A DNA stretch of 64,000 nucleotides from assembly GCF_001953985.1 (NCBI RefSeq), contig NZ_MBEI01000006.1:1-64000 (forward strand), read 5' to 3'. Within the stretch, counting starts at the first letter, position 1, and each line of letters starts with the position of its first letter. Below the pieces are notes generated by a model, which did no database searches, was not told the origin of the DNA, and saw nothing but the letters and a program-made list of their open reading frames with translations. Source of the stretch: Mycobacterium colombiense. GTDB taxonomy: Bacteria; Actinomycetota; Actinomycetes; Mycobacteriales; Mycobacteriaceae. Made by a program: the position numbers and the translations under genes. This document shows, in pieces, positions 1-9,600 of the stretch.

Positions 1-300
1 CTGCACGCCCATCACCTCTGGCACTGGGAAGACGGCGGCCCCACCGAGTTGGCCAACCTGGTGCTGCTATGTCCTTACCATCACCGGCTGCACCATCGCG
101 GCGTGCTCACTATCACCGGACCCGCACACGCACTCCTCGTCACCGACCACACGGGCCGAACACTGAGCCCGGGATCGCTGGCGCGCCCACCCACGCAACC
201 CCCACCCGCGGTGGCACCCTGCCCGGGACCAACCGGCGAGCGCGCCCACTGGTGGTGGTATACACCCTTCCAACCCCAACCACCACCGACAAACAACTAG
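1..300 (+). CDS. HNH endonuclease-domain protein, DUF222/13E12 type (3' end only)
   Basis: The reading frame is open from the first base to a TAG stop, so this is the C-terminal 99 residues of a gene that begins upstream of the window. The visible part holds an HNH core: His residues in HAHHL, then a conserved Asn in ELANLVLLCPYHH, then the HRLHH cluster. After that comes a Pro-rich low-complexity tail. This is the usual ending of the mycobacterial DUF222/13E12-repeat family, which is repetitive in these genomes. Its function is not established. The family assignment rests on the motif and typical context; the N-terminal DUF222 part cannot be seen. Confidence 0.75.
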   Translation: MHAHHLWHWEDGGPTELANLVLLCPYHHRLHHRGVLTITGPAHALLVTDHTGRTLSPGSLARPPTQPPPAVAPCPGPTGERAHWWWYTPFQPQPPPTNN

Positions 301-373
301 CGTGATGCGCCACCGATCACCACGGCAAGCATTGAGCTCAAATATGTTGCGGCATCGGACAATCCGCACATAC

Positions 374-1840
374 CTATAGCGGCGGCAGCTGACCCTTGCA
401 AATCAGGGTCTGCAGCTCGACGTACTCGTGCAGCCCCTCTGGTCCGAATTCACGCCCGATGCCAGACTGCTTGAAGCCGCCGAACGGTGCGCCGATGTCC
501 AGGGTGTACATGTTGATGCCGTAGGTTCCGGTGCGGACGGCCGCCGCGACGTCCAGGCCGTGTTCGATGTCGGCGGTCCACACCGAACCAGCCAGGCCGT
601 AGTCGGTCTCGTTGGCGATGCGGATCGCGTCGTCCTCGTCGCGGTAGCGCAGCACCGTCAGCACCGGACCGAAAATCTCCTCCCGGGCGATGCGCATGTC
701 GTTGGTGGCATCGGCGAACAGCGTCGGCTGCACATACCAGCCGCGCTCGGACGGGCTCTGTTCACCACCGAGCACGACGCGCGCGCCTTCGCTGCGGCCC
801 GACTTGATGTAGTCCTGGACGCGGCGCTGTTGTCGTTGGGCCACAAGCGGTCCGATGTCCGTCGACTCGTCGGCCGGGTCGCCCACATTCAGCGCCGACA
901 TCATGTCGGCCAGCGCGTCGACCACCTCGTCGTGCTTACGGTCGCTAACCAGGATCCGGGTCTGGGCGACGCAGGCCTGACCGTTGTTCATCAGCCCCGC
1001 GGACTTCAGGCCGGCCACCGTCTTGGCGATGTCGGCGTCGTCGAGGATGATCGCCGCGGACTTGCCGCCGAGCTCCAGACTCACCCGTTTCAGCTGCTCG
1101 CCGCACAGGGCGGCGATCCGGCGGCCCACGGCACTGGAACCGGTGAACGCGACCTTGTCCACGCCCGGATGGCGGACCAGCGCCTCGCCGATCTCGGGGC
1201 CGCCGGGCAGCACCGACACCACGCCTTCGGGTAACCCGATCTGCTCGATCATCTCCGCCAACCACAAAGCGTCCAGCGGCGTTTCGGGTGCGGGCTTGAT
1301 GATGACCGTGCAGCCCGCGATCAGCGCCGGGATCAGCTTGGGCATGATCAGAAATTGCGGCACGTTCCACGGCACAATCGCCCCGACTACCCCGACCGGG
1401 GCCCTGCGCAGATGGACCTCGCCGAGCACACCCTGCCGGCGTTCCTCCCACGGGAACTCGCGGGCGGCGGCCAGCGAGAGGTGGATCAGCGCCGCGGCGG
1501 CCGCTCCCTGGCCCATCCGGCTGAAGCTGCGCGGCGACCCCATCTCGTCGGTGATGAGATCGGCCATCTCGTCGGCGTGGCCGGCGTAGATCCCGGCGAG
1601 CTGTTCGACCTTGGCCATCCGGTCGGCGTGGCTCATCCGCGGCCACGGGCCGTGGTCGAAGGCGCGCCGTGCGGCGGCGACGGCGGCGTCGACGTCCTCG
1701 GGGCCCGCGACCTGGACATGCCCGACCGGCTCTTCAGAGTGCGGCGAGATCACGGCGAGCTGCTGGGGATTGGCGGGCTTGCGCCACTGGCCCCCGATAA
1801 ACAGTTCGTTATAGGAGCGATGGCCGGAAGTCTCTGTCAT
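374..1840 (-). CDS. NAD(P)-dependent aldehyde dehydrogenase
   Basis: This is a 488-residue soluble enzyme of the ALDH superfamily, predicted to oxidise an aldehyde to a carboxylate. The full catalytic set is visible: Asn159 in VPWN, general base Glu256 in LELGGK, the cofactor segment FTGSSAVG near 232-239, and nucleophile Cys290 in NNGQAC. The length is normal for the family. The ATG at 1840 is preceded by GAGGAA at good spacing. It is divergent from the AttH/CrtC-like gene across an 82-bp gap containing a 9-bp inverted repeat. The substrate is unknown. A second ALDH lies at 49391-50848. Confidence 0.92.
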   Translation of the reverse strand: MTETSGHRSYNELFIGGQWRKPANPQQLAVISPHSEEPVGHVQVAGPEDVDAAVAAARRAFDHGPWPRMSHADRMAKVEQLAGIYAGHADEMADLITDEMGSPRSFSRMGQGAAAAALIHLSLAAAREFPWEERRQGVLGEVHLRRAPVGVVGAIVPWNVPQFLIMPKLIPALIAGCTVIIKPAPETPLDALWLAEMIEQIGLPEGVVSVLPGGPEIGEALVRHPGVDKVAFTGSSAVGRRIAALCGEQLKRVSLELGGKSAAIILDDADIAKTVAGLKSAGLMNNGQACVAQTRILVSDRKHDEVVDALADMMSALNVGDPADESTDIGPLVAQRQQRRVQDYIKSGRSEGARVVLGGEQSPSERGWYVQPTLFADATNDMRIAREEIFGPVLTVLRYRDEDDAIRIANETDYGLAGSVWTADIEHGLDVAAAVRTGTYGINMYTLDIGAPFGGFKQSGIGREFGPEGLHEYVELQTLICKGQLPPL

Positions 1841-1876
1841 CGGGGCACTTCCTCAGGGGATTGGACGCGACCGCAA

Positions 1877-1904
1877 TTTCGCTATTCACGCTAACATAGC
1901 GAAA
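1877..1904. promoter_or_regulatory. Inverted repeat in divergent promoter region (candidate operator)
   Basis: TTTCGCTAT (1877-1885) and ATAGCGAAA (1896-1904) form a perfect 9-bp inverted repeat with a 10-bp spacer, in the gap between the divergent aldehyde dehydrogenase and AttH/CrtC-like genes. Possible -10 boxes on both strands (TAACAT on plus, TATGTT on minus) lie inside it, so a bound repressor would block both promoters. No dedicated regulator is adjacent; the nearest is the MerR gene at 4447. Confidence 0.5.
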
Positions 1905-1922
1905 AAAGCAGCGAGGCCCGAT

Positions 1923-3272
1923 ATGACCAGCGATTGGCGCAGTTACCCGTTCCAGTTGGTGCCCGGCGACAGCCAGTTGGACTTTCCCGCCGTCGAAGGC
2001 GAACACCCCGATCAGGAGTCGGACACCTGGTTCATCGCCGGTCAGCTTGACTCCGCCGACACCGATCGATCGTTTGCCTTCCTGACCATCTTCAACAAGA
2101 ACCGGCCCGGGGGGACCGTCGTCGCGGACTTCTACACGATGGCGCTTTTCGACCTCGACACCGGCGACTACGGCACCTTCACCGATTACGACATGCCGCC
2201 GGCCAATATGGAGCCCGGCGCCGAGCGCAAGATGACGATGGCATCGGGTCATCTCGACATCACCTACCACAGCAGCGCGGGAACCGCGTCGTGGACGACC
2301 AGCCGCAACGGCGATGGCGAACTGCTGCCCTACACCTACCGGGTCAGCCTGGTCGGACAGGACCAATCCGGGCGGCCCATGCGGCTGGATCTGGCCGTAA
2401 CACCAACGCGCGCACCGACACCGGTGGGCGCATCGACGTACAACGGAAAGATCGTCTGCTTCGGTCAAAGCGACACCTACTCCTATTTCCAGACCGGCAT
2501 GGCGATGACCGGCACCCTGCGCTGGGGCGACGTGGTCCAACAGGTGTCCGGCGCCAGCGGGCACGTCGATCGGCAGTGGTTCCCCAAGTACGCCGGCGGC
2601 GGGGGATCGGGGGGAGACCCGCGGGCCAGGTCGCACGAATGGCGCACGATCAACTTCGACAACGGTGTCGACCTGAGCATCTGGCGCCAGTTCGACCGCA
2701 CCGATGGCAATGCGCTGCAGCCGTTTACCGGTATCACCACAAGCCACCCGGATCCTTCGATCGCGCCGGAATGCGCCGAAGACTTCGAGGTCACGGTGAC
2801 CAGCTACGTACGATGGCCGGAGGCCGTGCGGCCCCTGGTGCGGCCCCTCGCCCCGGCCCGCTACCTGCCCGACCGGCATCGGATCACCTGTCCCGCACTG
2901 CAACTCGAGCTCATCGGCGAGCCGTTGGTGGCCGCCCCGGCGCACGGCCTGCCGATCGAGTACATGGAGGGTCCCTACCGCTACCGCGGAACCATGTGGG
3001 GAAAACCGGTGACCGGCTTCGCGTTCAACGAACGCTCGCTGGCGCTCTACCGGGATTGGGAACTCGTCGACGTGCTGTCCACTACCGTGGCGAGCCTGGC
3101 ACCGCCGGAGCCCACTTGGCAGACCATGGTGGATCAGCTCGTGCCGTTGGTGGCGGCCGGCCGGCGCAAGGATGCCGTCGAGCTGCTGTTCCGCTCCGCG
3201 CCCGTCGAAAACGACACGCTGGCAAAGCTTCTCGACGATCTGATCGCGGTGCTGTCAGCCGAGCCCAGCTGA
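1923..3272 (+). CDS. AttH/CrtC-like lipocalin-fold protein
   Basis: This 449-residue protein has no evident signal peptide or membrane segment. Its Trp/Tyr-rich beta-strand pattern, including DTWFIAGQL near residue 36 and GHVDRQWFPK near 215, resembles the AttH/CrtC-like family (carotenoid 1,2-hydratase and 'secreted hydrolase' relatives), which has two lipocalin-like barrels. Reported members act on hydrophobic terpenoid-type substrates, but no catalytic residue can be assigned here. Its last 18 bp overlap convergently with the Rieske oxygenase gene. The ATG at 1923 follows a short AGCGAGG Shine-Dalgarno-like stretch. The family call is from pattern only. Confidence 0.6.
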   Translation: MTSDWRSYPFQLVPGDSQLDFPAVEGEHPDQESDTWFIAGQLDSADTDRSFAFLTIFNKNRPGGTVVADFYTMALFDLDTGDYGTFTDYDMPPANMEPGAERKMTMASGHLDITYHSSAGTASWTTSRNGDGELLPYTYRVSLVGQDQSGRPMRLDLAVTPTRAPTPVGASTYNGKIVCFGQSDTYSYFQTGMAMTGTLRWGDVVQQVSGASGHVDRQWFPKYAGGGGSGGDPRARSHEWRTINFDNGVDLSIWRQFDRTDGNALQPFTGITTSHPDPSIAPECAEDFEVTVTSYVRWPEAVRPLVRPLAPARYLPDRHRITCPALQLELIGEPLVAAPAHGLPIEYMEGPYRYRGTMWGKPVTGFAFNERSLALYRDWELVDVLSTTVASLAPPEPTWQTMVDQLVPLVAAGRRKDAVELLFRSAPVENDTLAKLLDDLIAVLSAEPS

Positions 3273-4406
3273 CTGTGACAGCGCCCGGGCCCACGTGATG
3301 TGACGATGCTGCAACCCCGGCTCGTTGCGGCCGAACACCAGGTGGTCGCGGGCTCCCGACTCTAGATTGGCTTGCAGCCCCTCGGCCAGCCGGTAATCCT
3401 CGTCGCGCACGGTGGCGTGCGCATAATCGAAAACGTCTTGGACGGCGGTTGCCACCGCGTCATCGGAGACGTCCTGCGGTGTTGCGTTCTGGTGGACGGT
3501 GATTGACCTGCCGGGCCGATCGCCGGGGTACACCCGGAACAGCTCACCGTTGGCGATCGTCACCGAAAGCACGATGTTGGGGAACAGCGCATAGATCACC
3601 ACCACGTTGTAGAACGGACTCCACTGATCCTCGGGCATGTCATCGAGATCCAGGATGGTGTTGAGCGGAAAGATCAGCCGGTGGTGCGGCCCGTAGGAAT
3701 CGAACACCGTGCAGTTGCTGCGCGCGATCGTGGCGAAGGTCTGCTGATGGACGGTGGCGAAATGATAGTTCTCGGCGAAGGTGTCGATCGCCAGCTTCCA
3801 GTTGATCGGGGAGTCCAGCACCTTCTCGCCCAGCGGGGACCAGCGCCCCATGCCCCACGAGTCGAGTTCGTCGGCGAGCGGCCCCAGGTGTGCCGGCACG
3901 TCCAGCGTCGCTCCGGGATCCAGTGCTACCCAGAGGAATCCGGCGAATTCAGTGGCCGGGAGCTCGGTCAGCCCGTCAGACTTGATGGCCACTTCCGGGA
4001 ACCCCTCGCGCCCCGGAAGGGCCACCAAGCGCCCCGTGTTGTCGTATGTCCAGGCGTGGAACGGACAGGTGAACCACCTGGAGGTGCCGCAACCCGACAC
4101 CACCTGCGACTGGCGGTGCAGACACACGTTGTTGAACGCCTTGACCGTTCCCTGCGAGGTTCGGGTCAGCAGGATGGACCGTCCCATCACCGTCTTCGTG
4201 CAGTACGCACCCGGGGCGGGAAGTTCCGAGACGTAGCCGACCAGCTGCGGACTGCCCAGCAGCATGGCCCGATCCCGGTGGTGCCGCTCGATATCCGTGT
4301 AGTCGCGCGCGTCGACCGTGTGCTGGGCCGGAGCGAGATCGGTCGTCTTGTCCCGCGCCAACTTCAACGCGCGCCGCGTCAGATCGATGAGCTGGGCGTG
4401 CTCCAT
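3255..4406 (-). CDS. Rieske non-haem iron oxygenase, alpha-subunit type
   Basis: This 383-residue protein is predicted to hydroxylate an aromatic or alicyclic substrate using electrons delivered through a [2Fe-2S] centre. The Rieske ligands are present as Cys95-x-His97 and Cys114-x2-His117. The mononuclear iron site is seen in the later ENYHFATVH segment (His-x4-His), followed by a C-terminal catalytic domain. No small subunit, ferredoxin or reductase gene is adjacent, so redox partners must come from elsewhere. It is divergent from a MerR regulator 40 bp away, with a MerR-type inverted repeat between them, which suggests direct control. The substrate is unknown. Confidence 0.9.
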   Translation of the reverse strand: MEHAQLIDLTRRALKLARDKTTDLAPAQHTVDARDYTDIERHHRDRAMLLGSPQLVGYVSELPAPGAYCTKTVMGRSILLTRTSQGTVKAFNNVCLHRQSQVVSGCGTSRWFTCPFHAWTYDNTGRLVALPGREGFPEVAIKSDGLTELPATEFAGFLWVALDPGATLDVPAHLGPLADELDSWGMGRWSPLGEKVLDSPINWKLAIDTFAENYHFATVHQQTFATIARSNCTVFDSYGPHHRLIFPLNTILDLDDMPEDQWSPFYNVVVIYALFPNIVLSVTIANGELFRVYPGDRPGRSITVHQNATPQDVSDDAVATAVQDVFDYAHATVRDEDYRLAEGLQANLESGARDHLVFGRNEPGLQHRHITWARALSQSAGLG

Positions 4407-4418
4407 CCGCCCAGTACA

Positions 4419-4441
4419 GACCTTGTCACAGTTGTAAGGTC
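4419..4441. promoter_or_regulatory. MerR-type operator candidate
   Basis: GACCTT (4419-4424) and AAGGTC (4436-4441) are perfect 6-bp inverted arms with an 11-bp spacer. They lie in the 40-bp gap between the Rieske oxygenase and MerR starts. The size and position are typical of MerR-family operators, which sit between -35 and -10 of a target promoter. Binding by the adjacent regulator is inferred. Confidence 0.55.
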
Positions 4442-4446
4442 AAGGG

Positions 4447-5340
4447 GTGGCTGAGCAGTTGCTGATCGGCGACGTCACGGCCTTGACCGGCATCGCTTCC
4501 GGGCGTATTCGCCATTACGAGAAAATCGGATTGCTACACGCCCAGCACCTGTCCAACGGCTACCGGGTTTTCGACGTCGAGCAGGTCCTCGACCTGCTGC
4601 GCATCGATCTGATGCGAAGCCTCGGCGTCGGCATCAACGACATTGCGCGGTTGATCGAAGGCGGGCACAGCACGCTGGCCGGCCTGCTCGACGAGCACCG
4701 CGCGCTGCTGATACAGCAGCGGGAGCGGATCGACCACCTGATCCGGGCCATCGACGCCGCCACCGAGTGCGGCGACGCGGACCTCAACGAGGACATCCTG
4801 CACCGGTTGGCGACCACGCACCGCGACAGCCTCGGGGTGATCGGGCGGCTCAGCGCTCCGCTGCCGGCGCCCGTCGCCGCGATGTACGCCGACCTGTTCG
4901 ACGAATGGGACCTGCCGGTTCCCGCGTTGTTCGGGCAAATGGTCCTTCCGACCGCGGCCAGCACTCTGTTGTCACAACTGGCTGAGACCCCGGGCCACGA
5001 GGTGCTGTTCGATCGGCTGCGCAGCCTGGCCGCCGACGTGATCGCGCTGGGCCAAGACGATGCTGCCGCATCGGAACTCGCTCGCCGCTGGATCGACCAG
5101 CAGCTGGCAGACCCCCTGCCCGACGAGGTGGTCGGCGTGCTGCGGGGTGTGCAACCGCTGCTGGAGCGCGAGCCGGTGATCGTGCAGGGATTTCGCGCCT
5201 GGGCGGGATCGATCAGCCCAGCGGCCGCCGACTTCATCGAGGAGATCGCCCAGCAGACCGCCCGGCGCGGAGTGGAAGCCGTGAGCGTCATCGTGCTGCC
5301 CGCGCGCCCACCCGTTCAAACCAACGATGCGGCACTGTGA
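4447..5340 (+). CDS. MerR-family transcriptional regulator
   Basis: This 297-residue protein starts with a GTG just after a GGGG stretch. Residues 5-75 hold the MerR winged helix-turn-helix (IGDVTALTGIASGRIRHYEK, then LGVGINDIARLI), followed by a helical dimerisation region. The long C-terminal region (about residues 100-297) has no recognised ligand domain and no metal-binding Cys pattern, so an organic effector is likelier than a metal. It is divergent from the Rieske oxygenase gene, which is its probable target along with its own promoter. Confidence 0.88.
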   Translation: MAEQLLIGDVTALTGIASGRIRHYEKIGLLHAQHLSNGYRVFDVEQVLDLLRIDLMRSLGVGINDIARLIEGGHSTLAGLLDEHRALLIQQRERIDHLIRAIDAATECGDADLNEDILHRLATTHRDSLGVIGRLSAPLPAPVAAMYADLFDEWDLPVPALFGQMVLPTAASTLLSQLAETPGHEVLFDRLRSLAADVIALGQDDAAASELARRWIDQQLADPLPDEVVGVLRGVQPLLEREPVIVQGFRAWAGSISPAAADFIEEIAQQTARRGVEAVSVIVLPARPPVQTNDAAL

Positions 5341-5387
5341 TGCACATGTGACCGGCGTGATTAATGAGTCATATGGGATTTGTGTCG

Positions 5388-5393
5388 TACCCT
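5388..5393 (+). promoter_or_regulatory. -10 box (TACCCT) of a leaderless transcript
   Basis: TACCCT matches the mycobacterial TAnnnT -10 consensus and lies 7 nt before the GTG at 5401. Transcription would begin at or one base before the start codon, giving a leaderless mRNA. This supports the GTG start over the upstream in-frame TTG at 5380. Confidence 0.5.
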
Positions 5394-5400
5394 GTGGCTT

Positions 5401-6123
5401 GTGTCATCCGTTTCGCGGCGCGACCTGCTCAAATTCGCGGCCGCAACCCCCGCCCTGCTGGGCCTGGGCGCAGCCGCCGCGTCGCTGAGCGCGGCGCCCG
5501 CATCGGCGTCGCTCGGCACCCTGCTGGATTACGCGGCCGGCGTCATTCCGGCCAGCCAGATCCGGGCCGCGGGCGCTGTGGGGTCGATTCGGTACGTCTC
5601 GGACCGCCGCCCCGGCGGCAACTGGATGCTCGGCAAGCCGATCCAGGTTGCCGAGGCGCGCGACCTCGACAGCAACGGGCTCAAAATCGTGTCCTGCTAT
5701 CAGTACGGCAAGGCCAGCACCGCGGACTGGCTGGGCGGTGCCAACGCCGGCCTGCAGCACGCGCAGCGCGGGATGCAGCTGCACGCCGCGGCCGGTGGGC
5801 CCGCCAGTGCGCCCATTTATGCCTCGATCGACGACGACCCCTCCTACGAGCAGTACAAGAGTCAGGTGGCGCCCTACCTGCGTTCCTGGGAGTCGGTTAT
5901 CGGTCATCAGCGCACAGGCGTGTACGCCAATTCGAAAACCATCGACTGGGCGCTGCACGACGGATTGGGCTCCTACTTCTGGCAGCACAACTGGGGCTCG
6001 CCCAAGGGATATGCCCACCCGGCGGCCAACTTGCACCAGGTTGAAATCGACAAACGCAGCGTCGGAGGGGTCGGCGTGGACATCAACGAGATCCTCAAGC
6101 CCCAATTCGGCCAGTGGGCCTAA
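5401..6123 (+). CDS. Tat-exported DUF1906 glycoside-hydrolase-like protein (Rv2525c homologue)
   Basis: This 240-residue protein has a twin-arginine signal: SRRDLLKF near residues 4-11, an Ala/Leu-rich hydrophobic stretch, and an APASA cleavage region near 30-35. The mature part is a DUF1906 domain, a TIM-barrel fold related to glycoside hydrolases and lysozyme-like enzymes, with acidic strand-end residues such as ASIDDDP. In M. tuberculosis the homologue Rv2525c is a Tat substrate next to fas; its enzymatic role is unresolved. The start was set at GTG 5401 because the Tat motif then sits at the N-terminus and a -10 box lies 7 nt upstream. The order DUF1906-fas-acpS-M20 is the conserved mycobacterial arrangement. 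Confidence 0.88.
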   Translation: MSSVSRRDLLKFAAATPALLGLGAAAASLSAAPASASLGTLLDYAAGVIPASQIRAAGAVGSIRYVSDRRPGGNWMLGKPIQVAEARDLDSNGLKIVSCYQYGKASTADWLGGANAGLQHAQRGMQLHAAAGGPASAPIYASIDDDPSYEQYKSQVAPYLRSWESVIGHQRTGVYANSKTIDWALHDGLGSYFWQHNWGSPKGYAHPAANLHQVEIDKRSVGGVGVDINEILKPQFGQWA

Positions 6124-6661
6124 TGCCCGATGCCGTCGCCCGGCCCGGTCGGGGCGCCGACTCTTAGAAATTCCAGCAAACACTCGTTCGCTCATTTTCC
6201 GGACGCGCGCCGGCGACCGATCGTCGTCCGAGGCCGCCGACGGTGCCCCGACGGCACTCCGCGAGCCAAAATTTTTATGTAACGATTCGATAACAAGACT
6301 GCCTTGATCTGCGCAGTTATAGCTACTCGACCGTAACCACCTTCATGCAGCGGGTTTGGTAATCGGGTTCGCGTCGTGGGTCAAACCGGGTGTTACCCAG
6401 GACACGGTTACCCATGCGTAGAACTCATCAGTAACCGATCAGCACGCGAAACGGGGGTCGATCCTTATGACACTCTTAGTGCAGCCGATGAAGTCCGTCG
6501 CGCCGCTCAGCACCAGCCGGGCGGTCCGCCGACAACACACCGGCCGGCCGTTTTCCCGGCTGTGATTCGACGCCGAACCACGCCGCATCGACAGAACCCC
6601 GCCCGGCGGTGGTGACCGCCAGACGAAGAGACCTAAAGACGCATACAGGGGAGCAGACAAG
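6124..6661 (+). promoter_or_regulatory. 538-bp fas upstream region with repeated GTTACC-type motifs
   Basis: No credible gene lies here. It is relatively AT-rich around 6260-6330. Several GTTAC/GTAAC elements recur: a direct repeat of GTTACCCA at 6392-6399 and 6407-6414 (15-bp period), with GGGT-GTT-ACCC (6388-6398) as a small inverted repeat, plus GTAACC copies near 6332 and 6431. Mycobacterial fas is known to be activated by the TetR-family protein FasR at inverted repeats upstream; whether these elements are that site cannot be told here. The strong ribosome-binding site AGGGGAG (6647-6653) lies 8 nt before the fas GTG. Confidence 0.5.
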
Positions 6662-9600
6662 GTGACGATCCACGAGCACGACCGGGTGTCCGCTGACCGC
6701 GACGGCCAAGGCAGGGCCCCACACGCCGGGGACACCCACGCCCTCGTCGACCGCCTGACGGCCGGCGAGCCCTACGCCGTGGCATTCGGCGGCCAGGGCA
6801 GCGCCTGGCTGGAGACCCTCGAAGAACTGGTGTCGTCGGCCGGCATCGAGTCCGACCTGGCAACGCTGGTCGGTGAGGTCAACCTGCTCCTCGAGCCGGT
6901 GGCCAAAGAGCTCGTCGTCGTGCGTCCGATCGGCTTCGAGCCGCTGTCGTGGGTGCGTGCGCTGGCCGCCGAGGACCCCATCCCCTCGGACAAGCACCTG
7001 ACCTCGGCCGCGGTGTCGATCCCGGGCGTGCTGCTCACTCAGATTGCGGCCGTGCGGGCGCTGGCTCGCCAAGGCATGGACCTGAAGGCGACGCCCCCGG
7101 TGGCCGTCGCCGGACATTCCCAAGGTGTGCTCGCCGTCGAGGCGCTGAAGGCCGGGGGCGCCCGCGACGTCGAGCTGCTGGCGCTGGCCCAGCTGATCGG
7201 CGCGGCCGGGACGCTGGTGGCCCGTCGGCGCGGCATCTCGGTGCTCGGCGACCGCCCGCCGATGGTGTCGGTCACCAACGCCGATCCCGAACGCATCGGC
7301 CGGCTGCTCGACGAGTTCGCGCAGGACGTGCGTACCGTGCTGCCGCCCGTGTTGTCTATCCGCAACGGCCGCCGTTCGGTCGTCATCACCGGCACCCCGG
7401 AACAGCTATCGCGCTTCGAGCTCTACTGCCAGCAGATCTCCGAGAAGGAAGAAGCCGACCGGAAGAACAAGCTGCGCGGCGGCGACGTCTTCTCGCCCGT
7501 CTTCGACCCGGTGCAGGTCGAGGTGGGCTTCCACACTCCCCGCCTCGCCGACGGCATCGACATCGTCGGCAGCTGGGCCGAGAAGGTCGGCCTGGACGTC
7601 GAACTGGCCCGACACCTGACGGAGTCGATCCTGGTGCGTCCGGTCGACTGGGTCGAGGAGATCACCCGGGTCAACGACGCCGGCGCCCGCTGGATCCTCG
7701 ACCTGGGGCCCGGCGACATCCTGACCCGGCTGACCGCGCCGGTCATCCGTGGCCTCGGTGTCGGCATTGTGCCCGCGGCCACCCGCGGCGGGCAGCGCAA
7801 CCTGTTCACCGTCGGCGCCGTCCCAGAGGTGGCGCGGGCCTGGTCCAGCTACGCCCCGACGCTGGTTCGCCTGCCGGACGGCAGGGTCAAGCTCTCGACG
7901 AAGTTCACCCGGCTGACCGGGCGGTCCCCGATCCTGCTGGCCGGCATGACCCCGACCACCGTCGACGCCCACATCGTGGCCGCCGCGGCCAACGCCGGGC
8001 ACTGGGCCGAGCTGGCCGGCGGCGGCCAGGTCACCGAGGAGATCTTCGCCGACCGCATCGAGCAGCTGGCCGGGCTGCTCGAGGACGGGCGTACCTACCA
8101 GTTCAACGCGCTGTTCCTGGACCCGTATCTGTGGAAGCTGCAGGTCGGCGGCAAGCGGCTGGTGCAGAAGGCACGTCAGTCCGGCGCGGCCATCGACGGT
8201 CTGGTGGTCAGCGCCGGCATCCCGGACCTGGAGGAGGCCGTCGAGCTGATCGAGGAGCTGGGCGAGGTCGGCATCAGCCACGTTGTCTTCAAGCCCGGCA
8301 CCGTCGAGCAGATCCGCTCGGTCATCCGCATTGCGACCGAGGTATCCACCAAGCCGGTCATCGCGCACATCGAGGGCGGCCGTGCCGGCGGCCACCACTC
8401 CTGGGAAGACCTCGACGACCTGCTGCTGGCGACTTACTCCGAATTGCGGTCGCGCTCCAACATCACCGTCTGCGTCGGCGGCGGCATCGGCACGCCGGAG
8501 CGCGCGGCCGACTACCTGTCCGGACGCTGGGCGCAGGCATACGGCTTCCCGCTGATGCCGATCGACGGCATCCTGGTCGGCACCGCGGCGATGGCGGCCA
8601 AGGAGGCCACCACGTCGCCGGCGGTCAAGCGGATGCTGGTCGAAACCCAGGGCACCGATCAGTGGATCGGCGCCGGAAAAGCCTCGGGCGGAATGGCTTC
8701 CAGCCGCAGCCAGCTCGGCGCGGACATCCACGAGATCGACAACAGCGCCTCGCGGTGCGGCCGACTTCTCGACGAGGTCGCCGGTGACGCCGACGCCGTC
8801 GCGGAGCGTCGCGACGAGATCATCGCGGCGATGGCCAACACCGCCAAACCGTACTTCGGCGATGTCGGTGAGATGACCTACCTGCAGTGGCTGCAGCGCT
8901 ACGTCGAATTGTCCATCGGGGACGGCGATTCCACCGCCGACACCGCATCGCCGGGCAGCCCGTGGCTTGCCGACACCTGGCGCGACCGCTTCGAGCAGAT
9001 GCTGAAGCGCGCCGAAGCCCGTTTGCACGCACAGGATTTCGGTCCCATCGAGACGCTGTTCGACGGCACCACCGAAGACGGCGCGCGGCTGCTGGAAAAT
9101 CCCGCCGAGGCCATCGCCACCCTGCTGGCGCACTACCCCGAGGCCGAACGTGTGCAGTTGCACCCGGCCGACGTCCCGTTCTTCGTCACGCTGTGCAAGC
9201 TGCTGGGCAAGCCGGTCAACTTCGTGCCGGTGATCGATAAGGATGTACGGCGCTGGTGGCGCAGCGATTCGCTCTGGCAGGCGCACGACGCCCGCTACGA
9301 CGCCGATCAGGTGTGCATCATCCCGGGCACCGCCGCCGTCGCGGGCATCACCCGGATGGACGAGCCCGTCGGTGAACTGCTGGACCGCTTCGAGCAGGCG
9401 GCCATCGACGAGGCGCTCGCCGCCGGAGTGGAGCCCACGGCCGTCACGTCCCGCCGGACCGGCCGCGCCGACGTCACCGGCCCGCTGGCCGTCGTGCTGG
9501 ACGCCCCCGATGTCCAGTGGGCCGGCCGCACCGCGACCAACCCGGTCCATCGCATCGCCGATCCCTCCGACTGGCTGGTGCACGACGGACCCGAGAGCCG

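Noticed and set aside
1809..2945. 378-codon minus frame over the AttH-like gene
   Set aside because: Composition typical of a shadow frame, and it overlaps the ALDH start; the plus-strand frame has the Trp/Tyr beta-strand pattern of a real protein.
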